A DNA stretch of 64,000 bases from Solidesulfovibrio carbinoliphilus subsp. oakridgensis (GTDB lineage Bacteria > Desulfobacterota > Desulfovibrionia > Desulfovibrionales > Desulfovibrionaceae): the NCBI RefSeq assembly GCF_000177215.2, contig NZ_CM001368.1:1302001-1366000 (forward strand). Reading direction: 5' to 3'. Each line of letters starts with the position of its first letter. Position 1 is the first letter of the stretch. The notes beneath the pieces were generated by a model that saw only the letters and a program-made list of their open reading frames with translations, was not told where the DNA came from and ran no database searches. Shown here piece after piece: positions 43,983 through 52,335 of this stretch. The translations under genes were made by a program, and so were the position numbers.

Positions 43983-44726
43983 TCACTGCCCGTTGAGCGA
44001 CCAGTCGTAGGCCTGATAGGCGAGCTTGCGACTTGGCGCCGCGTCCATCCGGCGGGCGAGGTCCGGGTTGGCGTAGCGGCGGAGAAAGTCCCACACCCCG
44101 GCCTCGCCGCCGAAGTCGTCGGCGTACCAGTCGAAGATACGGCTGACGCGGAGCGTGCCGTCGTTAAACGCGGTGTTGCGGGGATCGTTTATGAAATTCC
44201 GGGCGGCCGCGTCCAGGGCGGCGTCGAGGGTCGGGCCGGCGTAGGGCACGGCGGCCAGGGGCGGGCAGCTTTGGGAAGCGCAGTTGACGGCGAAATGGAT
44301 GCGCGGATCGTGGAAGCGGGACCGCAGGATGCCGTGCTCGATGTCGTCGAGGCTGACGACCCGGCCGGCAAGATGGATGAACGGCTGTTTCCAGGGGGAC
44401 GTGAAGAGGCTGCCCGCGTCCTTGATGGACCGGATGCCGGGGTAGCGGGTCAGGACGAGCTTGAGCGTGGCCGCGTTGTAGAGGTTGCTGTAAAAGGCGA
44501 TCTGGCTGTTTGGGTCGAGGACGGACGGGTCCACGGCGGCCTGGGCGGCCAGGAAGGCGTCGAGTTGCCCTTCCCGGGCCTTAAGCGTGTTGTAATCCAC
44601 GCGGCCGTCCGTGACGGCTGCGCGCAGCAGCTCCGCGTAGAGGGCCGCCGGATCGTCGGCGCGGCCGGATGCGGCGGCCAGCAGGCTAAGGCAGAGGGCA
44701 AGGCCGAAGACCAGGTTCCGGACCAT
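43983..44726 (-). CDS. secreted DUF547 protein
   Basis: A 247-residue protein with a signal peptide (MVRNLVFGLALCLSLLAAAS, cleavage after GRA). The DUF547 domain is recognisable from YNTLKAREGQLDAFLAAQ, FYSNLYNAATLKLVL, HGILRSRFHDPRIHFAVNCA, SQSCPPL and ARNFINDPRNTAF. DUF547 domains carry a conserved Cys/His pair reminiscent of papain-like folds, but no activity is established. GGGAGGG 4 nt upstream fixes the start. The adhesin-E-like gene ends 32 bases before it and is probably transcribed with it. Confidence 0.85.
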   Translation of the reverse strand: MVRNLVFGLALCLSLLAAASGRADDPAALYAELLRAAVTDGRVDYNTLKAREGQLDAFLAAQAAVDPSVLDPNSQIAFYSNLYNAATLKLVLTRYPGIRSIKDAGSLFTSPWKQPFIHLAGRVVSLDDIEHGILRSRFHDPRIHFAVNCASQSCPPLAAVPYAGPTLDAALDAAARNFINDPRNTAFNDGTLRVSRIFDWYADDFGGEAGVWDFLRRYANPDLARRMDAAPSRKLAYQAYDWSLNGQ

Positions 44727-44758
44727 GTTCCCTCCCAGGCGGGCCGGCGCGCCACCCG

Positions 44759-45166
44759 CTAATTGAGTTCCTCGCACAGGGCTTCGCCGAGGCCGCCGGG
44801 GCGCAGGGGACGCCACGGCATCCCGGAGGCAGCCACCACGCGGTCGAGCACCTTGCCGTTTTTCCCGTACCACCACGCGCTCATCCGGGCCTGCCGCCTG
44901 CCCGGACAATCGAGGGTCACCTGCTCCACCACGAAGGCCACCACGTCGCCCACGCCGTGCTCGGCCGCGATGTCGCGGCCCTCGTCCTCGGCATAGACCC
45001 GCTTGACCCGCGCCCGGACCAGATCGCCGGTCCTGCGCACCGAATGGCGGTCATAATAGAGGGCCACGGACTGATCGTCATGGGCGGCCAGAAACCGCCA
45101 GTCCGTGGCCAGGGCCGGACAGGCCATCGCCAGCAACGCCGCAAGCACCAGGCACACCCGCATCAT
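44759..45166 (-). CDS. secreted protein resembling surface-adhesin E domains
   Basis: A 135-residue secreted protein. The signal peptide is MMRVCLVLAALLAMACPALA. The mature part begins TDWRFLAAHDDQSVALYYDR, the pattern of the surface-adhesin-E-like domain: a Trp start, a Tyr-rich strand and a cysteine pair (Cys in TLDCPGR and in EALCEELN). GGGGAGAAG fixes the start at 45166 (tandem ATGATG). The function of this domain in non-pathogens is unknown. It is followed by the DUF547 gene. Confidence 0.6.
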   Translation of the reverse strand: MMRVCLVLAALLAMACPALATDWRFLAAHDDQSVALYYDRHSVRRTGDLVRARVKRVYAEDEGRDIAAEHGVGDVVAFVVEQVTLDCPGRRQARMSAWWYGKNGKVLDRVVAASGMPWRPLRPGGLGEALCEELN

Positions 45167-45284
45167 GGCTTCTCCCCTTCCCCGGCAACGCGCCGCCATT
45201 CCCAGGGTTTCCTCTTACCACCGGGCCGGCCCCCGCACAAGGCGAAGAGGCCAGGGCTTACCGTTTCACCATTCCCGGGGCCCT

Positions 45285-45313
45285 TTGACGGACCGGGCAA
45301 AGGACCTTATGGT
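45285..45313 (+). promoter_or_regulatory. promoter of rnpB
   Basis: TTGACG (45285-45290) and TATGGT (45308-45313) are separated by 17 bases. Transcription would start about 45319-45320, exactly at the predicted 5' end of the RNase P RNA. Confidence 0.75.
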
Positions 45314-45318
45314 GGATC

Positions 45319-45685
45319 GGGGAGTCGGACAGGCCATCGTCGCGGACGGCAACGTCCGGGGAGGAAAGTCCGGGCTCCACAGGGCAGGACGCTGGGTAAC
45401 GCCCAGCGGGAGCGATCCCGGGAGAGCGCCACAGAAAGCAGACCGCCCGCGCCTTCGGGCGCGGGTAAGGGTGAAACGGTGGGGTAAGAGCCCACCAGTT
45501 GCCGCGGTGACGCGGCAAGCTCGGCAAGCCCCGTTCGGAGCAAGACCAAATAGGAGGGCGCCAAGGCCGGCCCGGCCGTGCCCTCGGGTAGGTTGCTTGA
45601 GGCCGCGGGTAATCGCGGTCCTAGAGGAATGATGGCCGCCCCGGAATTTCCGGGGAACAAAACCCGGCTTATCGGCCGACTCCCC
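45319..45685 (+). ncRNA. rnpB: RNase P RNA, class A
   Basis: All core landmarks of bacterial A-type RNase P RNA are present: GAGGAAAGTCCGGGCTCC (about 45360) at the P4 5' strand, GGGTAACGCCCAGCGGG, CACAGAAAGCAGACCGCC, GGGTGAAACGGTGGGGTAAG and the 3' P4 half ACAAAACCCGGCTTATCGG. The 5' end GGGGAGTCGG pairs with CCGACTCCCC at the 3' end (P1). Seven Ts follow immediately (45686-45692) and would make P1 part of the terminator. It processes tRNA 5' ends with the RnpA protein, which is not in this window. Confidence 0.97.
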
Positions 45686-45716
45686 TTTTTTTCATCTCCT
45701 AACCAAAGGATGCCCC

Positions 45717-46928
45717 GTGTCCGTTTGGACCGTGCTGCTCGCCGCCGGGTCCGGCACCCGGCTGGCCGCCGCTTCGTGCGGCGTCAAGAAGCAGTTCCTG
45801 CGACTGGACGGCCGCCCGCTCTACTGGCGCGCCCTGACCGCCTTTGCCCGGTGCCCGGCCGTGGCCGGCATTGTGGTGGTCTTCCCCCCGGACGACCTCG
45901 AGACGGCCGGGGCCGAACTGGAGGCGCTTATCGCCACCCGCCATCCCGGCGTGCCGGTGCTGACGGCCCCCGGGGGCGCCCGCCGCCAGGATTCGGTCCG
46001 AAACGGGCTGGCCGCCCTGCCGCCCCACTGCCGGCGTGTGCTCGTCCACGACGCGGCCCGGCCCTTTGTCGATCCGGCGCTCATCGGCCGCGTGGCCGAC
46101 GCCCTGGCCCAAGGGAAAAGAGCCGTCATCCCGGTTTTGCCCGTCACGGACACCATCAAGGAAGTTTCCGGCGACACCGTGGTCGCAACGCATGATCGCA
46201 GCGCCCTGGTCGCGGTCCAGACCCCCCAGGGCTTTGACGTGGCCCTGCTCCTTGGCGCCTTCGAGCACGCCGGTGAGACGTTCACCGTCACCGACGACGC
46301 CAGCCTGGTCGAACACCTGGGCCAGGCCGTCCACACCGTGCCCGGCGCGCCGGAGAACGTCAAAATCACCAATCCCGAGGACTTGCCCTTGCTCGCAAGC
46401 ACCCTTCCCCCGGCCGTTCCCGTGACCGGCTACGGCTACGACGTCCACCGCTACGCCGATCCGGCCCGGCCCGGCAAACAGCCGGCCCGGCCCATGAAGC
46501 TCGGCGGCTTCCCCATCCTCGGCGCGCCGGAGGTCCTGGCCCACTCCGACGGCGACGTGCTGCTCCATGCGCTGACCGACGCCGTCCTCGGCTGCGTCGG
46601 CGGCGGCGACATCGGCCAGCTCTTCCCGGACACCAACCCGGATTTCGACAACATGGCCTCGGGCGTGTTCCTGAGCGAAGCCCTGCTGTTCGCCCGCAGC
46701 CGGGGCCTGGAAATCACCCACGTGGACCTGACCGTCATCGCCCAGGTGCCCAAGCTCGCGCCCCACAACCACGCCATCCGCGTCAACGTGGCCGCCCTGC
46801 TCGGCCTCGACAAGTCCCAGGTCAACCTGAAGGCCACCACCGAAGAGGGCCTCGGCTTTACCGGCGAGAAAAAAGGCATCAAGGCCGTGGCCCTGGTCAC
46901 CGGCTGGCGGCATGCCGCAGCAAAATAG
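45717..46928 (+). CDS. ispDF: bifunctional IspD-IspF (MEP pathway)
   Basis: A 403-residue fusion. Residues 1-225 are IspD, MEP cytidylyltransferase: VLLAAGSGTRLAAASCGVKK, then VHDAARPFVDPALI, PVTDTIKEV and VQTPQGFDVALL. Residues ~240-400 are IspF, 2-C-methyl-D-erythritol 2,4-cyclodiphosphate synthase: GYGYDVHRYADPARP, LGAPEVLAHSDGDVLLHALT, GQLFPDTNPDF and KATTEEGLGFTGEKKGI, with the zinc ligands Asp-His and His. The start is GTG 45717 with AAAGGAT 8 nt upstream. Fusion of the enzymes before and after IspE is known in several proteobacteria. Confidence 0.96.
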   Translation: MSVWTVLLAAGSGTRLAAASCGVKKQFLRLDGRPLYWRALTAFARCPAVAGIVVVFPPDDLETAGAELEALIATRHPGVPVLTAPGGARRQDSVRNGLAALPPHCRRVLVHDAARPFVDPALIGRVADALAQGKRAVIPVLPVTDTIKEVSGDTVVATHDRSALVAVQTPQGFDVALLLGAFEHAGETFTVTDDASLVEHLGQAVHTVPGAPENVKITNPEDLPLLASTLPPAVPVTGYGYDVHRYADPARPGKQPARPMKLGGFPILGAPEVLAHSDGDVLLHALTDAVLGCVGGGDIGQLFPDTNPDFDNMASGVFLSEALLFARSRGLEITHVDLTVIAQVPKLAPHNHAIRVNVAALLGLDKSQVNLKATTEEGLGFTGEKKGIKAVALVTGWRHAAAK

Positions 46929-46931
46929 AAA

Positions 46932-46985
46932 CGAGGCCTCCGGCGGCCGGGAGGGGGTCACCCCCTCCCGGACCCACCCGAACAA
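46932..46985. repeat. hairpin-cassette repeat, copy H
   Basis: It begins 4 bases after the ispDF stop with GAGGCCTCCGGCGGCC and has one hairpin, CGGGAGGGGGT/ACCCCCTCCCG, then GACCCACCCGAACAAGGG. Confidence 0.75.
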
Positions 46986-47084
46986 GGGCGCGGGGATGGG
47001 TAAGCGGGTGGGGCGGTGGCCGGAAGCGGCTGTGCGACGGAAGACCACCCGACCCTTGAAGAGTTTTTGGGGAAAGCGGGGGGT

Positions 47085-47132
47085 CCGGGGGGAGGAAACC
47101 CCTTTTTGCAAAAAGGGGTTTCCTCCCCCCGG
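47085..47132. repeat. 48-nt perfect palindrome before cysS (repeat copy I)
   Basis: Two 24-base arms (47085-47108 and 47109-47132) are exact reverse complements with no loop. The arms begin CCGGGGGGAGGAAACCCC and meet at TTTTTGCAAAAA. The G6/C6 outer part is the same module as in the other hairpin repeats, and the sequence before it (47045-47084, with GTTTTTGGGGAAAG) looks like an extended variant. The intervening 262 bases between ispDF and cysS hold no likely gene. Confidence 0.9.
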
Positions 47133-47190
47133 CTTGACTTTATGAACGCGCTTTGCAAAGGGTGGGGACTTTTCTCACCGGAGGCTTGGC

Positions 47191-48648
47191 ATGCAGCTTT
47201 TCAATACCATGGCCCGGGGCAAGGAGCCCTTCGTTTCCCGCCTGCCCGGCAAGGTGGCCATGTATGTCTGCGGAATCACCGCCTACGACCTGTGCCATAT
47301 CGGCCATGCCCGCTCGTCGGTCGTCTTCGATGTGCTCGTGCGCTATCTGCGCCATCTCGGCTATGAGGTCACGTTCGTGCGCAACTTCACGGACGTGGAC
47401 GACAAGATCATCAAGAAGGCCAACAGCGAGGGGGCGACGTCCGCCGAGATCGCCGAGCGTTATATCGCGGCCTTTTACGAGGACATGGACCGGCTCGGCA
47501 TCCTGCGGGCCGACGCCGAGCCCCGGGCCACGGAATACATCGCCGAAATGGCGGACATGGCCGCGCGCCTGATCGAAAACGGCCACGCCTACCGCACTCC
47601 CTCCGGGGATGTCTATTTCCGGGTCCGCTCCTTCGACGGCTACGGCAAGTTGTCCGGCCGGGACGTCGAAGACATGCGCTCCGGGGCCCGGGTCGCCCCG
47701 GGCGAGGAAAAGGAAGACCCGCTGGATTTCGCCCTGTGGAAGGCGTCCAAGCCCGGCGAGCCGGTCTGGGACAGCCCGTTCGGCCCGGGCCGGCCGGGCT
47801 GGCACCTGGAGTGCTCGGTCATGAGCGAAAAGCTGCTCGGGATTCCCATCGACATCCACGGCGGCGGCCAGGACCTCATCTTCCCGCACCACGAAAACGA
47901 GATCGCCCAGAGCGAGGCCGCCACCGGCAGCGACTTCTGCCGGTTCTGGGTCCACAACGGCTTCGTGCGCATCAACACCGAGAAGATGTCCAAGTCCCTT
48001 GGCAACTTCGTCACCATCCGGACCATTTACGAGCGCTACTTACCGGAAGTGCTGCGTTTTTTCCTGGTGTCCTCCCACTACCGAAGCCCGCTTGACTATT
48101 CCGACCAGGCCCTCGACGAGGCGGAAAAGGGCATCAAGCGCATCTACGCGGCCAAGGGCCAGATGGAGCAGGCGCTCACCCGGGCCAAGTGGTCCGAGAC
48201 CAAACTTCCCCCGGAGATCGGCCAGGAGCTCAACAAGCTCGAAGAGGGCTTCACCGGCGCCATGGACGACGACCTGAACACCGCCCAGGCCATCGGCCAC
48301 GTCTTTGGGCTCGTCCGGCTGGCCGGCCGGGTCCTGGACGACAAGACGCTGGCCAAAAGCCGCGAGGCGGCCGAGGCCCTGGGCCGCATCCTGGCCGACC
48401 TGGACACCTGGTCCGGCATCCTCGGCGTCTTCGGCCGGGACAGCCGGGAATTCCTGGCCGAGCTCAAAGCCAGCCGGCTGGCCCGCCTGGGCATCGACGC
48501 CGCCCGGGTGGACGGCCTTGTGGCCGAACGCCAGGAAGCCAGGAAGACCAAGGACTTCGCCCGCTCCGACGCCATCCGCGACGAACTGGCCGGCCTTGGC
48601 GTCACGGTCATGGACACCCCCGCCGGCCCCCAGTGGGACGTGGCCTGA
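47191..48648 (+). CDS. cysS: cysteinyl-tRNA synthetase
   Basis: A 485-residue class I synthetase that charges tRNA-Cys. The HIGH motif appears as HIGHARS within CHIGHARSSVVFDVL, the zinc site includes MYVCGIT (Cys28), WHLECSVMS (Cys) and HHENE, and the second motif is EKMSKSLGNF. The C-terminal anticodon-binding helices and GVTVMDTPAGPQWDVA tail complete the protein. GGAGGC 6 nt upstream fixes the start at 47191. The gene is 542 bases after the end of the ispDF-side palindrome-rich gap only by its own leader; a promoter was not identified. Confidence 0.96.
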   Translation: MQLFNTMARGKEPFVSRLPGKVAMYVCGITAYDLCHIGHARSSVVFDVLVRYLRHLGYEVTFVRNFTDVDDKIIKKANSEGATSAEIAERYIAAFYEDMDRLGILRADAEPRATEYIAEMADMAARLIENGHAYRTPSGDVYFRVRSFDGYGKLSGRDVEDMRSGARVAPGEEKEDPLDFALWKASKPGEPVWDSPFGPGRPGWHLECSVMSEKLLGIPIDIHGGGQDLIFPHHENEIAQSEAATGSDFCRFWVHNGFVRINTEKMSKSLGNFVTIRTIYERYLPEVLRFFLVSSHYRSPLDYSDQALDEAEKGIKRIYAAKGQMEQALTRAKWSETKLPPEIGQELNKLEEGFTGAMDDDLNTAQAIGHVFGLVRLAGRVLDDKTLAKSREAAEALGRILADLDTWSGILGVFGRDSREFLAELKASRLARLGIDAARVDGLVAERQEARKTKDFARSDAIRDELAGLGVTVMDTPAGPQWDVA

Positions 48649-48724
48649 CCCGTCCCTATGCCGCCCAGTCCCGTCCGGCGTAGCCGGGCGGCCTGACGGC
48701 CCGCGACGGCCGACCGGAGGAGCC

Positions 48725-49444
48725 ATGCCGGCGCGCATCGTCTACATCCAGCACGACTGCTTCTTTCTGCTCGTCGGCGGGCGCACCCTGCTCTTCGACT
48801 ACCCTGCCCCGAACTATCTTCCGGAAGCGGCGGCCAAAGTCGCCGCTTCCCGCATTGCCGGCGCCGACCTGACCGTCTTCGCCTCCCACAGCCACGACGA
48901 CCACTTCGATCCGGACATGGCCGCGGCCACGGCCACGGCCGCCTCGCGCCGGTTCGTGGTCGCAGACGACGTGGCCGACCTCTACGGCGACCGGCTGCCG
49001 CCGGAAACCGTGGTCCTGGAGCCGGACGACGTCCGCCAGGTCGGGGATCTTCGGGTGGAGGGCCTGGAGAGCAACGACATGGGATTGGCCTACCGGATCG
49101 AGGCCGACGGACTGTCAGTTTATTTCGGCGGGGATCTGGCCCTTTGGGACTGGCCCGGGCAGTCGCCGGCCGCGGCCCGGGCTGTCGGCATGTCCTGGCG
49201 GCGGGCCCTCAGGCGGATCGCCGGCCGGCCGGTGGACGTGGCCTTTTCCAACATGGACCCGAGACTGCCGAGCCTGTCCGGGGCCCCGCAGTTCGTGGAG
49301 GCGGTGGCGCCCCGGGTCTTCGTGCCCATGCATCTTGGCGGCCACACCCGCTATGTCGACCAGTTCGCCGGCCGGCTGGCCCGTCCGGGCACCACTCTCT
49401 TCCGCTACGCCCGGCCGGGCGACGTCTTCACCCTGAGCGGCTAG
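48725..49444 (+). CDS. metallo-beta-lactamase-fold metal-dependent hydrolase
   Basis: A 239-residue protein with the MBL-fold core: an N-terminal strand VYIQHDCFFLLVGGRTLLFD, the metal motif SHSHDDHFDP (HxHxDH) near residue 54, and later strands with GLAYRIEADGLSVYFGGDLA and VPMHLGG. It resembles the UlaG/YtxJ-like group of cytosolic MBL hydrolases. CGGAGGAG 4 nt upstream fixes the start at 48725. It follows cysS by 76 bases and may share its transcript. The substrate is unknown. Confidence 0.82.
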   Translation: MPARIVYIQHDCFFLLVGGRTLLFDYPAPNYLPEAAAKVAASRIAGADLTVFASHSHDDHFDPDMAAATATAASRRFVVADDVADLYGDRLPPETVVLEPDDVRQVGDLRVEGLESNDMGLAYRIEADGLSVYFGGDLALWDWPGQSPAAARAVGMSWRRALRRIAGRPVDVAFSNMDPRLPSLSGAPQFVEAVAPRVFVPMHLGGHTRYVDQFAGRLARPGTTLFRYARPGDVFTLSG

Positions 49445-49453
49445 ACCATTTTT

Positions 49454-49503
49454 CGGACCACCCGGCTTGGCCGGTTTGCGGACCAACCGACTGGGCCGTT
49501 TTC
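49454..49503. repeat. imperfect tandem repeat between convergent genes
   Basis: Two 25-base units, 49454-49478 and 49479-49503, both start CGGACCA and share the pattern CCGRCTKGGCCGKTTK. Each can form a short CCGGC/GCCGG-type hairpin followed by Ts, so the pair may end transcription of the MBL gene. Confidence 0.5.
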
Positions 49504-49515
49504 CGGTAAAGACGG

Positions 49516-52335
49516 CTAGACCGTTTCCTCGGGCCTGACCTTGGCAATGAGCAAGGCCACCGGAAAATCCCGCAGCACGTCTTTCAGGTAGCACGAGGCG
49601 CAGGCGTGTTCCCGGCCGGTGATGGCGTCGGTCAGGGTGACCAGCCCGGCGGGAGCCCCGGCCAGCCGGGTCTGCTCCCAGGACTCGCCAAGGACGAACG
49701 GTACGCCGGGCCCGGTCAGGGCGGCGATGCGCCGGGGCAGGACGGTCAGGGCCGCCTGGTTCTCGAAGGTGCGCCAGAAGCCGAACACGTGCCCGGTCCG
49801 CTCGCCGGCAAAGGACGCGGCCTGATAGGCCCCGGCGGTGAAGAGTTCCGGATTTTCGCGCCGGGCGGAAAGTCCTCGCCACAGGGTGAAAAGCTTGACG
49901 CGCCCGTCGTTTGGCGCTTCGAGAAGCTTGCGGCAAAGGGCGGCCGGGTCCTTGGCAAAGGCCTTGCCGAGGGCGGCCAGGGCTGCCGCCCGGGCCGTGA
50001 AATCCACGGGCCGGCGGTTGTCCGGATCGACAAAGGACAGGTCCCAGCCCTCGGTGCCCTGGAAGATGTCCGGCGTGCCCGGACAGGTGAGCTTCAGCAG
50101 GGTCTGGGCCAGGGAATAGGAATAGCCGATTTCCGTGACCCGGCGGCACAGCGGCAAAAATTCCGCCAGAAAGGCGTTTTTGGGGGTGTCGCGCAACAGC
50201 TTGGCGGCAAAGTCCGTGAGCGCCTTTTCGTACGCCAGGTTCGGGTTCAGCCAGGTGGACTGTTCCTTGCCCTCGCGGACAGCCTTGACCAGAAAGGCGG
50301 AAAGTCGCTCCCCGAACCCCGGCAGGTCGTCGGCGGTGTCCGGATAGTGGGCGAGCAGGGTCTGGTAGAGCATGTACTCGTCGTTTTTGTCCGGCACGGC
50401 CTTGCCGTCGGTCCGGGCCTTGCGCCGCTGGTTCTGTCGGGAAAATCCGGCCAGGGCCGCGCGCCAGGCGTCGGGCAGTTCGGACAGGGCGGCCAGGCGA
50501 AGCCGGGCGTCCTCGCCGCGCTTGGTGTCGTGGGTGGCGGTGGCGTTCATGGCGGCCGGCCACTTCGTGGCCCGCTCGGCCATGGTGGCGTGAAAGTCCT
50601 CGGCCGAAAGCCCGAAGGCGTCGGGTTCGCCGCCGACCTCGTTTAAGCACAGCAGGCGGTTTAAGACATAAAACGCCGTGTCCTCCACGCCCTTGGCCAT
50701 GAGCGGCCCGGTCACCTGCTGGAAGCGCATGGCGAACCGGGTCCACTGGGTCTTTTTCTCTTCGCTCAAGTGTTCGTCGTACTGCAGGAGCAGGAACCGT
50801 TCGAGGAAATCCAGCTCATAGGCCAGGTCGGTGTTGTGGCGCTTGGCCCGGCGCACGGCCGTGCGCACGTAGGTGATGTCCACGGGCCGGATCACCTCCT
50901 GGGAGATGTAGGTCCGGTAGACCGGGAAATGGGCCAGGACCTCGGTCAGGGCCCGCTTGGTCGAGCGCAGCGTGATGTCGAACCCCTGGCGGTCGAGGCT
51001 GGAGACGGCGTTTATGAGCCTGGCCATGTTCTCCACGTCCCCGAACATGTGGGTTTCGATGATGCGCCGTTTTTTCCAGACCACCACGTCCTCGGCCTTC
51101 TGGCGGCGGCCCGTGAATCCGGCATACAGGCGGTCGAAGGCCTTTTCCTGGGCCCCGTCCACAAAGAGCCGGCACACGGCGTTCATGAAGCCGTAGCCCG
51201 TGGACCCGGCCACGGGCCAGAAGGCCGGCAGGGGCTCGTCGCCGATGCAGATCTTTTCCACCACCAGGTAGGCATCGCTGATGGCCTCGCGCAGCCGGCG
51301 CAGGTAGCGCGAGGGATCGTAGAGGCCGTCGATATGGTCCACCCGCAGCCCGCCGAAAGCCCCTTCCTTGACCAGTTCCAGGATCTTGGCGTGGGAATGG
51401 CGGAAGACCGCCTCGTCCTCCACCCGCAGGGAGATCAGGTCGTTTATGGAAAAAAAACGGCGGTAGTTGATCTCGTCCCCGGCCACCTTCCAGTAGGACA
51501 GGCGGAAATACTGCTCGGCCAGGATGCTTTCGAGCAGGGCCCGCCGGTCGGCCACCTCCTCGGCCGCATCCGTGCCGTTGACCCGGGCCAGATTGGCCTG
51601 GATGTGCTCGCGCACCGGGCCGCTCGTTTCGGACAGCTCGAAAAGCATCTGTTTGATGAAAAAGATCTGGTCGTACCGGTCGACCTGGGGATCGTCGGCC
51701 GGCAGGGACTTGATGGTGTAGAGGATGCCGAGGAGCTTTATGTAGTCGGGCGAATTGCGTCCGATCTTCTGGCGCAGTTTGTCGAGGCCAAGGGTCAGGA
51801 TGCGGATGTAGGAATCCACGCGCAGCGGAAAGCGGAGGTCGTAGTAGCGCACGGAAAAGCCTTCCGCATCAAAGGCTATGGCGATTTCCCCGTTTTCGAG
51901 GGTGGTGCCGTAGAAGTTGCCGAGAAACGGGGCCAGCATCCGGCCCTTGATGCTCTCGTAGGGGTGGTCCCAGTCGATGTCGAAGTAGTGGTAGTACCGC
52001 GACGACGTGCCGTTTTCCAGCACGTCCACCAGGATCTTGTTGTCCCCCGAAACGGCCATGTGGTTGGGCACGATGTCCTGGATCCAGCCCAGGCCCCGCT
52101 CCCGGGCCGCGGCGGCGAGGGTGCGAAAGGCCTCCTCGCCGCCGAGCTCGGGATTGATCTCCTGGTGGTCGCACACGTCGTAGCCGTGGGTCGATCCGGC
52201 CCTGGCCCGGAAGATCGGGGAGGCGTAGATGTGGGACACGCCGAGGGCCGCGAGGTAATCAAGGACCTTGCCGCACTGGGCGAACGTGAAGTCCCTGGTG
52301 AATTGCAGGCGGTACGTGGAAACCGGGGCGGTCAT
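49516..52335 (-). CDS. treY: malto-oligosyltrehalose synthase
   Basis: A 939-residue GH13 enzyme that turns the reducing end of a maltodextrin into a terminal trehalose unit. It starts APVSTYRLQFTRDFTFAQCG, the classic TreY opening, followed by SHIYASPIFRARAGSTHGYD, IVPNHMAV, GGLRVDHIDGLYDP (the nucleophile Asp), VVEKI (acid Glu), and NATATHDTKRGED. The C terminus matches VFGFWRTFENQAALTVLPRR. ATG 52335 overlaps the stop of the amylase gene by 4 bases (ATGA). It ends the treZ-GH57-treY operon; trehalose is probably a compatible solute here. Confidence 0.95.
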   Translation of the reverse strand: MTAPVSTYRLQFTRDFTFAQCGKVLDYLAALGVSHIYASPIFRARAGSTHGYDVCDHQEINPELGGEEAFRTLAAAARERGLGWIQDIVPNHMAVSGDNKILVDVLENGTSSRYYHYFDIDWDHPYESIKGRMLAPFLGNFYGTTLENGEIAIAFDAEGFSVRYYDLRFPLRVDSYIRILTLGLDKLRQKIGRNSPDYIKLLGILYTIKSLPADDPQVDRYDQIFFIKQMLFELSETSGPVREHIQANLARVNGTDAAEEVADRRALLESILAEQYFRLSYWKVAGDEINYRRFFSINDLISLRVEDEAVFRHSHAKILELVKEGAFGGLRVDHIDGLYDPSRYLRRLREAISDAYLVVEKICIGDEPLPAFWPVAGSTGYGFMNAVCRLFVDGAQEKAFDRLYAGFTGRRQKAEDVVVWKKRRIIETHMFGDVENMARLINAVSSLDRQGFDITLRSTKRALTEVLAHFPVYRTYISQEVIRPVDITYVRTAVRRAKRHNTDLAYELDFLERFLLLQYDEHLSEEKKTQWTRFAMRFQQVTGPLMAKGVEDTAFYVLNRLLCLNEVGGEPDAFGLSAEDFHATMAERATKWPAAMNATATHDTKRGEDARLRLAALSELPDAWRAALAGFSRQNQRRKARTDGKAVPDKNDEYMLYQTLLAHYPDTADDLPGFGERLSAFLVKAVREGKEQSTWLNPNLAYEKALTDFAAKLLRDTPKNAFLAEFLPLCRRVTEIGYSYSLAQTLLKLTCPGTPDIFQGTEGWDLSFVDPDNRRPVDFTARAAALAALGKAFAKDPAALCRKLLEAPNDGRVKLFTLWRGLSARRENPELFTAGAYQAASFAGERTGHVFGFWRTFENQAALTVLPRRIAALTGPGVPFVLGESWEQTRLAGAPAGLVTLTDAITGREHACASCYLKDVLRDFPVALLIAKVRPEETV

